A stretch of DNA of 64,000 bases. Source: Phyllostachys edulis (taxonomy: Eukaryota; Streptophyta; Magnoliopsida; Poales; Poaceae). Shown here piece by piece: positions 43,984-55,927 of the stretch. Under the pieces are notes generated by a model. The model had not been told where the DNA came from and searched no databases. It worked only from the letters and a program-made list of their open reading frames with translations. The stretch's first letter is position 1. Each line of letters opens with the position of its first letter. The translations under genes and the position numbers were made by a program. The stretch covers positions 34,885,958-34,949,957 of the forward strand of contig CM070561.1 of the NCBI GenBank assembly GCA_036346405.1, written 5' to 3'.

Positions 43984-44863
43984 GCAGCCGGGTAGCTCTC
44001 TTCACCCCAACCCGGCCGCCACCCACTCACCTCTCGCCGTGTGTTCGCCGGATTGAGTTTTCTCACCGTCGCCACCGGCTTAATCGACGATCGCGCTGCC
44101 GCGGATCCGATCCGCCACCGTCAACCACACGCCGTTTTCACCGCGTCGCTGCGAACCGGTCGCGCCTGCTTTTTGGGAGGACCTCGAGCTCGTCGCCGTC
44201 GACAACTCGAAGCTCGTTGTCGCTTCTATCTCGCTGCCGGCCGCCTCCGTCCTCGTCTCATCAAGTGGGTGAGCACCTCGTGTTCGCCGTTCCCTCCTCT
44301 CGCTATCACGCGTCTCGCCGCCGCCATCATGGGTCAGAGTTCCGGCGACCATTGGTTCTCGCACCGCAGTTGTCGCCGCCACCACGCTCGGCGCCACCTC
44401 ACGCCACGCCGCCACCCCGTCGACCGAGGCCCGTGTCGCCTTACGTGTCGGCCGGCCACGTCCAAGATCAAGACACGCATGCCACCGCACCGCACAACCT
44501 GAGCCCGAGCCTTCGGTGGACTCAGTCCATGAGCACCGAGCCACTGACAGTGGGGCCCACATGTCAGAATTTTAATTCATTTCTTTTAAAACCAAAAATC
44601 CTAGGGCTTATGCCAAGATTATGCAATAAAGGATTTTCTTCGAAAAATAAATCGAAATATTCATTTAATTTCAGAATTTAGATTTAAATTTGTAAAATTC
44701 ATATCTTTTGATTCCTAACTCCCAATTGAGTGATTCAAATTTCTAAAATTCTATAAAATTATTATCTAGCTAAATAAAATTTAATTATTTGAATTGGAGT
44801 TAGTTTGTTTTGCCTTTGTGTGTTTATTTGAATTTCAATTGATTTGTCGTATTTTCACGTTAG

Positions 44864-44926
44864 ATTACGACGATTCCGGGGAATTTGATTCTTCCGAAGC
44901 TTTAGAATTTCAAGACTTCAGTGAAG
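44864..44926 (+). other. Exon-like 63-bp block in the middle LTR
   Basis: The block is preceded by TTTTCACGTTAG (acceptor-like) and followed by GCAAGT (a GC-type donor). It encodes YDDSGEFDSSEALEFQDFSE in the open phase, an acidic peptide. The same block is at 50128-50190. Confidence 0.45.
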
Positions 44927-46380
44927 GCAAGTTACACTTTGACCATGTTGCACCTACTATTGTAAAGTTATTTAATTCAGTTTTTAAAATTATTATTGCA
45001 TGCATATTTTGAGCCAATTATTTTAATGCCCTGTTTAAAAGCTTAGTTACTCCAATTGTTATTGTATGGCCAATCTCGAATATTGAAATGTCATCCCTTT
45101 GTCACCATAGATAAATTGTTTGGAAATGCTTAGACCATGATTTGATTTTGGGGGGATTTAGCCAAACCATTACAAAATTGTTTAAAATTAAAACTATGGT
45201 ATTGTTTTACCATAGAGAATTTGTAAAGGTGGTTTTACTTAAATAAAATCAAAATGGTTTGGACTTGGGCGAAACGGATGAATGGTGGGTGCAGGTTTAT
45301 GCACGGGTTTAATCTGGTTAGGATTAAAACCCAGGGTTTGATTTGAAAGACGCCCAAGTCGATTAAGGACCGGTCTTGGAGCCGCATCTTACTATGCCTT
45401 ACCGTACCACCACACGTCTTGTTTGGGCAAGACCTGGCTTAATAATTTGGGATACCTCGTAGATATTCGTGCCATTTTGTATGAGTGGGTGTCGGTTAGA
45501 CTATAGTCCCACCTGGCGCAAGAGGGGGCTCCCGGAGGATGGTTAGTCCAAAGGGAGCGAAACCTTAGCGGGCATGAGTACTGTGAGGTAGATCATTGTA
45601 ACGGCCTTGTGATAATTGCTTTGTCACACGCCTTAGGAAGCGTGGATTGGCCAACTCAAAGAGCAAATTATCTCGTGTGGGTAAAGCTGTACAAACTCTG
45701 CAAAGTAGAAAACTATTCAATAGCGCGTCATGATCATGGACATGCTAGCAAAGCCACTTTGAGTTAGACTTGTTTTTGGTTTTAAAATGATTTCAGAGAT
45801 GTTTTCGGGATGGTTAGTCTCATGGAAAATTAGGCGGTTAGCCATTGTGATTGGAGGATATCCATCACCTTTCTTGGAGGTTATCCACATTATACATTTG
45901 TCATTTAAATTATGATTTTAAATACTGTATGAAAATGGCCTTACAATCTAATATGATTATTTAAACTAAAACTGCTGCTTTACGCAAAATAACCCTGCGA
46001 ATGTCCTTTGTTTACCTTATGCATGCATTACAATTCCATATTGGGTGTAACTTGCGAGCACGGTAGTTGTGCTCATACTTGCTTTATGCAAACAAATTTC
46101 AGAGGAGAAGGACTTTACCATCGGTGTGGATCTCGACGATTCGGCCGCTACCCCGGTCGATTGCATGTGGCAGATCAGCTGGACTCCACTACTTTTCCGT
46201 CTTCCACTGTGTTATTTAATCTTTTATTTGGCTTCATGCCCAATTGTATCAAACTTTGATTTACTATTAATGCAATGCGAGATATGGTTATGCTATCATT
46301 TTTGTAACTGTGTACACCGGAAATCCTGGACTGGTGTATGAACACAGAGGGTTCGGGATCTTTCGTTCTCGGGTCCGACA

Positions 46381-48345
46381 AAAGTGGTATCAGAGCCATA
46401 TCGACTGTAGGTCGTGACCTAGTTGGAATGGCTGTTAGTTGAAAAACTTCAAAACTTATTTTATACAACAAGCAAAATAATTTGTTCTGTCCTCATCTTG
46501 GTCATCTTTCCATCCTTACCTCCCTCTGGGTATTCTTTCTTACCTTATTCTTTCTCACCTTATTCTAGCTTCACCGTTTTATAATCACAAGTGGATCCTC
46601 TTTCCCTTGAAATCTCTATAGGACCAAGCCTATCGTGATCAAGCGCTGGATGCCTGGGATAATAGTGCAGATGATTCAAGCCCTACAACACGCCAGGCCC
46701 TTAGGAGCTGCTCTTGTAAGAATAACCAGTGCGTTTGGATGCCAAGCTAGGTAGCCTTGGAGAATCATTGATGAGTCTGATATTGGGAATTAAAGATTTT
46801 AGGATTCGGTGATGATTATAAGGAGTTCTAGTGGATACAAGAGTATGTTGGTGGATATGCCCTGATTTTGAATGGTTTAAAGAAGAGCAGTTCGGTGGAT
46901 TGTGTAGATTATGCAATTAGGAGATGATCGTAAAGGAAAATGTTGATGGATTTTTGAAGGATATAGAAATCTGGCAAGCCGATTTGATTTTTAGGAAAAA
47001 TTCAATTTTATCCAAGTCTTGAATTGTTGGTAATGTTGGTTGGAAACTTGAAATTTGATATACCTAAATAGAAAAGTGGATTTAAAAGGAAACTTGATCG
47101 GATTATAGAGATATGTTTTGATCGGATTATAGAATTGCATAATTGTTGGATATTGGAGTATACAAACTTATGCTTGTTGGATGTTGGAATGATTGATTAA
47201 GGGATATCTTGCTGATTGAAGTTGGTCAAAATATTTGCTGGTTAAATGGTGATAAAATAATTGGCGGATTATATTGGAATTTGTGGATCTCAAGCAGTCG
47301 TTGGAGAATTCTATAATGAAGATATTAGAGTTATATGAGGGAATCCTAGAAGTTGCAACTGATGAATAAGCTTGAGAAAGGTAAGTGAATCATGTCGTGA
47401 ATCGAGTTGAGAATTTTTGGAGAAAGCAATTGTGTAATAGAATTTTCGTTTCAAGAATGGATATAGTTAAATTTTAGCGTGATCTTGGAGTATATCAGAT
47501 TTGAAGATGTGAATTTTTGCTTCTGGATTCGTGCAGTGAAAAACAAAACTTGCAATCAAAGTGGTGAATTTATTGGATTATTTAAGCTTATGCTAGGAAA
47601 GATTTGTGAGTTATTTTGTCTATCAATAGAATGAGAGATTGATTGAATGAATGGATCTTTTAATTGGGGGAAACTTTAAGATGTATGGTTTGGTGGATCT
47701 CAATAACAATAAGTTTTGGATCTAGCAAAGTTGGGAAGACAGGATCATGGCTTCTAGCTAGCACCCTAGCACTTGGTTGTGACAAGTAGTTCATAAAGAG
47801 AGCCGGATGGAAGAAAAGGAGTGTCGTCATCTCTACCCTTCAAGGACAACATGCTGGACTTTCTGAAGACCGTGATTTGAAGATTGTCTCGTCAGCCCAA
47901 CCATATAGCTTTAATTGCCCAGACTCATTCTGTGAATTCAGTCGCTTCACCAGCTTATTAGTATCAATCGAGTAGAACGTTATATTGTTGCTTGATTTGC
48001 ATAGTATATTTTCTTTTGGTACGTCGTACATATAGATCTTTTGATCTTGTGTACGCTGCTTGCTTAAGGGGTAGATTTCTCTCCTCATAGTTTTCTTCTC
48101 ATCCCTTGCTTTTCCTCTTCTCTATCAATCGATTGGACAACTCAAACCGCTCGATGCACAAAGGACTTGAAGGATGAATTGACACTCCAAAAATTCGCAT
48201 AACTCAAGATCGATGGATATGAAGCCAACTTGAAGATAAACTCTCCTTATCTCTTTCTAGCCTCCCAATACAATCATCCAATATCAGTCTTTCTTTCTAG
48301 CCACTCCGAATCTCGGGGACGAGATTCCTTTTAAGGGGGGTAGTT
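46381..48345 (+). mobile_element. Non-coding interior of the complete unit (1,965 bp)
   Basis: It runs from the primer site to the polypurine tract TTTTAAGGGGGGTAG (48329-48343). There is no gag or pol motif and no frame above 100 codons. With 3.3-kb LTRs and a 2-kb empty interior this is a non-autonomous element that would depend on proteins from a relative. Such partners of RIRE3 and RIRE8 have been described in rice (Spip and Squiq, from memory). Confidence 0.9.
46385..46397 (+). other. tRNA-Met primer-binding site of the non-autonomous element
   Basis: TGGTATCAGAGCC, the perfect initiator-tRNA complement of many plant LTR elements, starts four bases after the LTR end. Confidence 0.95.
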
Positions 48346-49221
48346 TGTAATAGCCCAAAGTTCTGTTACCAATTTAATTTAATTAAAGTTATTATGTTGT
48401 TGGAATTTCTGAAATTTGAAAGAGTTTGATTGCTTTATTTGAATTTCTGAAATTTGAAAAGTAAAAAAAAAGAGGTTAATTATTTTTTTTTGAAGTTGTA
48501 TTTGAGCTAAAGTTGAAAAAATGAGAATTAAATTAATTTATGGAATTTTAAAAGCTTTTACCTAATTATTTTAAAGCCAAAAACAATTTATTTGCAAAAT
48601 TAAAAGCCAACTATAAGTTGGAAATATTTTATTTAAGTCCAGAACAATTCTAGGAATTTATGTGAATTTTTCCATAATTTTTTTTTGGATTTATTTTGCT
48701 GTATTTTAAAACCTAAATGAATTACTAGAATTAAATCAATTAAGAAAACAATCTAAAATCCCTAATCCCTTTGGGCCTAAACTTCCCTACCATCCTCTCT
48801 CTCTCTCTCTCTCTCGCACTGCTGCCCCTCCATGCCTCGGCCTCCCACTTCGCTTGCGCCTTGCTCACCCCTCCTCACCGCCGGATTCCCTTCCGACGGC
48901 TGACACGCACCCACGCCACCCCGCTCCTCCCGACCATCGGATGAAAATCCAACGGCCCGCACCCTCTCTTCTTCCTCATACCTTCCTCGCGCAGCAACAA
49001 GACGCCTCGCCATCATCTGCGACGTGGAGCTCGCGAACGGCCGCTTCAACCGCCCGCGTCTCACAAGACGCGTCTTGCAGACGACTCGGCGCCCAACCGC
49101 CTCGCCCCGCCTTCTCTCTCCTCGCCGGATTCACCGTCGCCGCCACAAGAATCGCCGCAACCGCCAAGCAACCGCTGCCACGATCTCCACTCGCGCTCGC
49201 CGCCTCGTACCTCCTCGCCCC

Positions 49222-49228
49222 TATAAAA
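49222..49228 (+). promoter_or_regulatory. LTR TATA box
   Basis: CCCCTATAAAAGGCAGCCGG is in the same place as in the middle LTR (43976). Confidence 0.7.
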
Positions 49229-50127
49229 GGCAGCCGGGTAGCTCTCTTCACCCGATCCGGCCGCCACCCACTCACCCCCTCTCGCCGTGTGTTCGCCGGA
49301 ATCGGAGTTTTCTCACCGTCGGCCACCGAAGCTTCAATCGACGATTGCGCCGCCGCCGGAGCCGATCCGCCGCCGTCGACCACACCATCGTCTTCACCGC
49401 GTCGCTGCGAACCCGGTGCGTGCCTCGCCTTCGCCGGAGGACCCCTGGAGCTCGTCGCCGTCGACAACCCGAAGCTCGTCGCCGCCTCTTCCTCGCCGCC
49501 GGCCGCCTCCGTCCTCGTCTCGTCAAGTGGGTGAGCACCTCGTGTTCGCCGTTCCCTCCTATTGCTATCGCATGACGCTTTGCCGCCACCACCATCACAA
49601 CAGTAGCTCGGCGACCATTGGTTCCTTGACCGTTGCCGCCGCCAGCCACATCGGCGCCACCTCACGCGACGTCGCCAGCCCCATCAACTTCGAGCCTCAG
49701 TAGTCGCCGACGTGTCGGCCCGTCCACGCCCAAGACAAGACACACATGCCACCGCACCGCACAACCCGAGCCCGAGTTTCTGGTGGACTCACCCATGAGC
49801 AAAGCCACCGACGATGGAGCCCACATGTCGAATTTTAATTCATTTCTTTTAAAACCGAAAATCCTAGGGCTTGCGTCAGCATTGTGCAATAAAGGATTTT
49901 CTTTGGAAAAATAAATCGAAATATTCATTTAACTTCAGAATTTAGATTTAAATTTGTAAAATTCATATCTTTTGATTCCTAACTCCCAATTGAGTGATTC
50001 AAATTTCTAATATTTTATAAAATTATTATCTAGCTAAATAAAATTTAATTATTTGAATTGGAGTTAGTTTGTTTTGCCTTTGTGAGTTTATTTGAATTTC
50101 AATTGATTTGTCGTATTTTCACGTTAG

Positions 50128-50190
50128 ATTACGACGATTCCGGGGAATTTGATTCTTTCGAAGCTTTAGAATTTCAAGACTTTAGCGAAG
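50128..50190 (+). other. Exon-like 63-bp block in the 3' LTR
   Basis: It is preceded by TTTTCACGTTAG and followed by GCAAGT. A GTGAGC donor-like word lies upstream at 49531 and a TTTCAG acceptor-like word downstream at 51376-51381, the same order as in the other large LTRs. Confidence 0.45.
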
Positions 50191-51659
50191 GCAAGTTACA
50201 CTTTGACCATGTTGCACCTACTATTTTAAAGTTATTTAATTCAGTTTTTAAAATTATTATTGCATGCATATTTTTAGCCAATTATTTTAATGCCCTGTTT
50301 AAAAGCTTAGTTACTCCAATTGTTATTGTATGGCCAATCTCGAATATTGAAATGTCATCCCTTTGTCACCATAGATAAATTGTTTGGAAATGCTTAGCAA
50401 ATGCTTAGACCATGATTTGATTTTGGGAGGATTTAGCCAAACCATTACAAAATTGCTTAAAATTAAAACTATGGTATTGTTTTACCATAGAGAATTTGTA
50501 AAGGTGGTTTTACTTAAATAAAATCAAAATGGTTTGGACTTGGGCGAAACGGATGAATGGTGGGTGCAGGTTTATGCACGGGTTTAATCTGGTTAGGATT
50601 AAAACCCAGGGTTTGATTTGAAAGACGCCCAAGTCGATTAAGGACCGGTCTTGGAGCCGCATCTTGCTATGCCTTATCAGACCACCACACGCCTTGTTTG
50701 GGCAAGACCGGCTTAATAATTTGGGATACCTCGTAGATATTCGTGCCATTTTGTATGAGTGGGTGTAGGTTAGACTATAGTCCCACCTGGCACAAGAGGG
50801 GGCTCCTGGAGGATGGTTAGTCCAAAGGGAGCGAAACCTTAGCGGGCATGAGTACTGTGAGGTAGATCATTGTAACGGCCTTGTGATAATTGCTTTGTCA
50901 CACGCCTTAGGAAGCGTGGATTGGCCGACTCAAAGAGCAAATTATCTCATGTGGGTAAAGCTGTACAAACTCTGCAGAGTAGAAAGCTATTCGAATAGCC
51001 GCGTCCGCGGTCATGGACATGCTAGCAAAGCCACTTTGAGTTAGACTTGTTTTTGATTTTAAAATGATTTCAGCAGATGTTTTCAGGATGGTTAGTCCTA
51101 CGGGAAAATTGGGCGGTTAGCCATTGTGATTGGAGGATATCCATCACCTTTCTTGGAAGTTATCCACATTATACATTTGTCATTTAAATTATGATTTTAA
51201 ATATCTGTATGAAAATGGCCTTGCAATCTAATATGATTATTTAAACTAAAAGCGCCGCTTACATAAAATAACCCCGCCAATGTCCTTTGTTTACCTTATG
51301 CATGCATTACAATTCCATATTGGGTGTAACTTGCGAGCACGGTAGTTGTGCTCATACTTGCTTTATGCAAACAAATTTCAGAGGAGAAGGACTTTACCAT
51401 CGGTGTGGATCTCGACGACTAGGCCTCTACCCCAGTCGATTGCCTGTGGCAGATCAGCTAGACTCCACTACTTTTTCGACTTCCGCTGTGTTATTTAATC
51501 TTTTATTTGGCTTCATGCCCAATTGTATCAAACTCTGATTTACTATTAATGCAATGCGAGATATGGTTATGCTATCATTTTTGTAACTGTGTACACCGGA
51601 AATCCTGGACTGGTGTATGAACACAGAGGGTTCGGGATCTTTTGTTCCCGGGTCCGACA

Positions 51660-51664
51660 TCTCT
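51660..51664. other. Target duplication TCTCT (right)
   Basis: It equals 41862-41866, flanking the triple array. The outer solo LTR continues immediately after it. Confidence 0.95.
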
Positions 51665-52044
51665 GCACGCGTGTGGCCCACACAGCCTAATCCTCCTGCG
51701 CGCCTTATCATGACTGTCAAATCGAGATCTGACGTCCTGCTTTCTCTCGCTCCCTCTCTCTTCTCTCTAGTCTCACCGACGTGTGGGCTCGCGCTTTCTT
51801 CCTCCCCATCTTCTTCTACCTCCAGGCGCCGCACGCGTCCGCCATGGCCGCACGTGTTGAGCTCCATCAACGCCATGATCTCCGCCCCCTTTTCTCACAC
51901 TGTCATCCGCATTGAATTCCCCATTCACCGCCGCCCCCAATTTCGGCCATCTTACCCTTAATCGCGCACGCGCTCGCCGGATTCAAGTAATGGCCACCAG
52001 TGGACCCACAGGCCTAATCTCTCCCTCTCAGCCTTCCCGGTCCC

Positions 52045-52051
52045 TATAAAA
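52045..52051 (+). promoter_or_regulatory. LTR TATA box
   Basis: TCCCTATAAAAGGGAGCACG lies within the GC-rich block, equivalent to 43976 and 49222. Confidence 0.7.
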
Positions 52052-52854
52052 GGGAGCACGGGGTGCCCCTTCTTCCACTCATCCCACTCCCACCACTCAC
52101 TCCTCCTCTCCCCTCTTATTTTCGCTGGATTTCGCCGTTGAAGACTCCCGGTCGAGCGCCCTTCCTTCTTCGATTCCGGCACTGACACCACCTCCTCATC
52201 GTCTCTGTCTGCGCCATCAGCACCGCCACCTCTTCGCCTACCCGGGGCTCTCCTCTTCGTCGTCGGAGCACCACCCGAACCCTCTTGCCGCCGCGAGCCC
52301 GAACTCGCCGCCGTTGTTCCTGTCGCGCCCAACCGCCGCCTAGGTGAGCCCTGAGATCCTCACGATCCCCTCTACTCGTGGATGTCCTCACCGCTGGTAG
52401 CCGTGCCGCCGGGACGTTGGCTCCCATGCGCCACCACACACCGGGACGTTGGCTCCCGTACGCCACCACACGCCGGCGTGACGTGGCATTGACACGTCAT
52501 TGCCACGCACGCGCCACATAGGCGCCACCTCGCCCTCTCGCTGACGCGGCTCGCACACATGTCCCGCCACGTGGCCTTGCCACTGTACCGAGGGCCCCAT
52601 GCGTCAGCGGCTCCTTTTCTTTTTACGAATTAAAATAATTCCGAAATTCGGGAAAATCCTATTATTCATCTTTTCATGTGATTTAAAACTTCCAAAGCCC
52701 ATATCTTTTGCATCTGAACTCCGTTTTCGTCGATTCACATTTATAAATTCATATAAATTAAAGATCTATCTAACTAAACCAAAATTATTTAATTTGTAGT
52801 TTATTTGAATCTTCATTTGAATTTTGTTTGAATTTGGCTTATTTTTGCGTATAG

Positions 52855-52914
52855 ATTTCGACGACTTCGGAGAGTCAGATTTCGATGCCATTTGAGAGCA
52901 ACTAATCAAGCAAG
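52855..52914 (+). other. Exon-like 60-bp block in the outer solo LTR
   Basis: It is preceded by TTTTTGCGTATAG and followed by GCAAGT. It encodes FDDFGESDFDAI then a stop, close to the FDNFGESDFDTV of the solo LTR at 21314-21252. Confidence 0.45.
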
Positions 52915-54442
52915 GCAAGTTACATCTTTGATCATATTTGATTCCATTATTTTAAACTATTTAAATTTTGTTTTAAATTATTACTGTATGCTTATTCTAT
53001 TCAATGTAATTTAAATACTTGTTTTAAACTGTAGTTATGCCTAAATCTTTTGTACTGCCAAATTTTGATATTGAAATAAACCTATCTTGACACCTTAGAT
53101 GAAAATCTAGTTTATACAATAGTATGAACTAGAACTTTTTGAGAAAAATTATGCTTAGCCATGCTTAGACCAAAAATATTTGATTTGGGAATTTTTCAGC
53201 CAAAAATCAAATATTGTTTAAAATGTATCCATAGCATTGGTGTGCCATGGAAGTTTGCAAATAATTTTGGAAAATAAAATAAAATAAAAAACTAGTTTAG
53301 ACTTGGGCGAACCGGATAGTTGGTGGGTGCAAGTTTATGCACGGGCTCAATGCGGTGAATGGTTGAGGCCCAGGGATTGTTTTGGAAGTCGCCCAGTCAA
53401 TTAAGGACTGGTCTGCGAGCTGCGGATTGTTAAGCCAAAATCGTACTACCATATGTCTCGAATGGGCGGGACCTGGCTAACTAATTTGCAATGTTTCAAT
53501 GTGGTTGTGCCATCCGGTTGTGTGGGTGTCGTGAAGACTTATTGTTAATACTCACATGGCGTAAGAGGGGGTTATCATTTGGTGCGAAGCCTACAATAGC
53601 AAAACCTTAGCGGGCATAACTACTTTGGGATGGTACATTGTAAAGGCCTTGTGATAATCACTTAATCGCAAACCTTCGGAAGTGTGTGGGCGGACAAGAA
53701 AAGTTGATTATCTCTTGTGGGTAAAGTTGTACAACCTCTGTAGAGTGTCAATCTATTCGAATAGCTATGTCAACAGTCATGGACATGCTGAGCAAAGCCT
53801 TTCGCGAGTTAGACTTTGATTTTATTTTCAAAAGGTTTTGTAAAACAGTTTTTGGCATGGATGGGTGTCCATGAGAAAAGTTATGGGTTGAAACCCCAGG
53901 TTGGTTCTCGTGTTTATGTTGGTGTTAGGTTGGTGCCTACACTAGCTTTATTAATTCAGCTAAAACTCAATTTTATTTATTGTAAAATTTGAGCTTTTGA
54001 ACTTAGTATTATATTTAAATTGTCAAATATTGCTTTTGCGCAAATAACCCTATAAGCCATCCTTTGTTATATCCTTGCATGTATTAACTCTGTTATTGGG
54101 TGTAACTTGCGAGCACGGTAGTTGTGCTCATACTTGCTTTATGCAAACATATTTCAGAGGAGAAGGACTTCGCTACTAGTGTGGATCTCGACGACTATGC
54201 CGCTACCCCAGTCGATTGCCTGTGGCATATCAGCTGGACTCCACTACTTCTTCGTCTTCCGCTGTGTTCTTTACTGTTGGCTTGTAAGTCTCTTTTGTAA
54301 TAAACTCTATTGATTATTAATAAAGTTATGCAATTTATGAATGCTACCATATTTGTTTACTATGTGAACTAGCTACTGATCATGGGACTAGTTCAGAAAT
54401 ACACAGAGGATTTGGGGTATTAATCCTGGGTCTGACATGCCC

Positions 54443-54864
54443 CGGCCACTTTTCAATGTTTGATGAATTCCATATTTAATGAGTATACAAGAAAATTTGT
54501 CTTGGTTTTCATGGATGACATTTTAATCTATAGTCAAAATCTGGATGACCATTTGAAGCATTTGACTGTAGTCTTTCAAGTGTTGAGACAACATCAACTA
54601 TATGCGAAGAGGAGTAAGTGTTCTTTTGCCCAGAATCAATTGGAGTATTTGGGCCATATTATTTCAGAAAAGGGAGTTGCCACCGATCCAAACAAGACCA
54701 AAGCAATGCTCCAGTGGCCTACTCCTGCTTCCATCACTGAATTGCGAGGATTTCTAGGGCTAACAGGGTATTATAGGAAGTTTGTTCAGGGTTATGGCAT
54801 TCTAGCAAAGCCTTTAACTATGCTCTTGCAGAAGAAAATGTTCCACTGGAGCCCGGAAGCTTAG
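54443..54864 (+). pseudogene. Gypsy reverse transcriptase, C-terminal half
   Basis: The sequence resumes with PATFQCLMNSIFNEYTRKFV and the catalytic LVFMDDILIYSQ (Asp-Asp intact). It continues with RQHQLYAKRSKCSFAQNQLE, YLGHIISEKGVATDPNKTKA and LRGFLGLTGYYRKFVQGYGI, the RT thumb and connection. A TAG at 54862-54864 ends it. The following 100 bases (FEALRQAMSKTLVLVLPDF, FSIETDAC) lead to RNase H through a further stop and frameshift near 54970. Confidence 0.93.
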
Positions 54865-55927
54865 AACACCTTTGAAGCCCTGAGGCAAGCTATGAGCAAG
54901 ACTCTAGTGTTGGTTTTACCAGATTTTAACAAGTCTTTCTCTATTGAAACCGATGCCTGTGATACTGTATAGGTGCTGTCTTGATTCAAGAAGGGCATCT
55001 AGTAGCATATCTCAGCAAGGCATTGGGAGTTAACAATCAGAAATTGTCGGTTTACGAAAAAGAATTCTTGGCTACCATGTTAGTTGTGGACAAATGGAGA
55101 CAATATCTTGTGAGAGGACCTTTTGTTATTAAAACTGATTATAAAGCATTATGTCACATGGAGGATCAGGTGCTTACATCTGAGTTACAGAAGAAAGCCA
55201 TGACAAAGCTAGTTGGTCTACAGTTCAAATTCCAATACAAAAGAGGGATGGACAATAAACCACCTGATGCCTTGTCCAAGATAGGGCATGTTTTCTCTTT
55301 GCAAGCAGTCTCAATGGGGCAGCCGGTGTGGCTTCAGGAAGTTTTCAACTCATATGCTGTTGACAGCAAGGCTCAACAATTGCTCACTCGTTTGGTTGTG
55401 TCTCAACCCGATGAGGAAGGTTACAGTCTGCATGAGGGCCTCATTAGGCACAAGGGCAAGATCTGGATAGGGGCAAACACCGGATTGAAAACTAAGATTA
55501 TCCAAGCATTTCATGCCACTCCTATTGGGGGTCATTCTGGAATTCAAGCTACTTACCAACGAATCCAACAGCTGTTTCAGTGGAGAGGTCTCAAACAGGA
55601 TGTTCAGAATTTTGTCCAGCGATGTGCTATATGTCAGCAGGCTAAGCATGAGCAATGTAAGTTGCCGGGGTTGTTAAATCCACTTCCTATTCCCGATAAT
55701 GCTTGGCAAGATATTACAATGGATTTTATTGAAGGATTGCCCAAATCCGAAGGTTACAATGTCATTTTAGTAGTCGTTGATAGAATTACCAAATACTCTC
55801 ATTTTGTTCCCTTGCGCCATCCTTTCACTGCAAGTGTGGTGGCTAAGGCCATCCTCCAACACATTGTGAAATTGCATGACATACCTCGCTCTATTGTGTC
55901 GGACCGAGACAAAATCTTTACCATTAC
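54865..55927 (+). pseudogene. Gypsy RNase H and integrase (3'-truncated)
   Basis: RNase H includes FSIETDAC and, after a frameshift, HLVAYLSKALGVNNQKLSVY, EKEFLATMLVVDKWRQYLV and KTDYKALCHM. Integrase follows with the HHCC zinc site (HATPIGGHSGIQATYQRI, CAICQQAKHEQC) and the core: first Asp in WQDITMDFIEGLPKSEGYNV, second Asp in SIVSDRDKIF. The third catalytic residue (Glu) and the C-terminal domain are missing because the frame is cut at 55927. From 54981 to 55927 the frame is open, the longest intact stretch of this element. Lineage-defining parts (such as a chromodomain) are gone. Confidence 0.93.

Larger units (their letters stand above)
43114..46380 (+). mobile_element. Middle LTR of the triple array (3,267 bp)
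   Basis: It starts TGTAACAGCCCAAAGTTCTG and ends TTCTCGGGTCCGACA, followed by a primer-binding site, so it serves as 5' LTR of the complete unit. Layout: 0.4 kb of AT-rich DNA, a GC-rich block with a TATA box (43976) and Pro/Arg/Ser-rich open frames, a GTGAGC word at 44269, an exon-like block at 44864-44926, blocks such as GGTGGGTGCAGGTTTATGCA, and a well-conserved terminal block (46040-46200). The length and tRNA-Met site suit large gypsy elements of the RIRE3/RIRE8 kind; that assignment is from memory. Confidence 0.9.
48346..51659 (+). mobile_element. 3' LTR of the triple array (3,314 bp)
   Basis: It starts TGTAATAGCCCAAAGTTCTG and ends TTCCCGGGTCCGACA. It matches the middle LTR throughout, with many small indels in the GC-rich block (48830-49800) and few elsewhere. 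It is followed by TCTCT (51660-51664), the same five bases that precede 41867, so the whole array 41867-51659 entered or was assembled at one insertion site. Confidence 0.92.
51665..54437 (+). mobile_element. Outer solo LTR, right part (2,773 bp)
   Basis: It continues the LTR begun at 41404: a GC-rich block with TATA box (52045), a GTGAGC word (52344), an exon-like block (52855-52914), the conserved block at 54090-54240, and the end CTGGGTCTGACA at 54437. The end sequence and the wording match the solo LTR at 19710-22934 better than the inner array, so this is the same subfamily. Total length without the insert is about 3.24 kb. Confidence 0.92.

Noticed and set aside
43710..44681. 323-codon open frame in the GC-rich block of the middle LTR
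   Set aside because: It is Pro/Ser/Arg/His low-complexity, lies wholly inside an LTR, and is not kept in the sister LTR at 48346-51659, where indels shift the frame.
49287..49703. Several overlapping 120-230-codon frames in the 3' LTR
   Set aside because: All are compositional by-products of GC-rich LTR sequence on both strands; none resembles a protein family.
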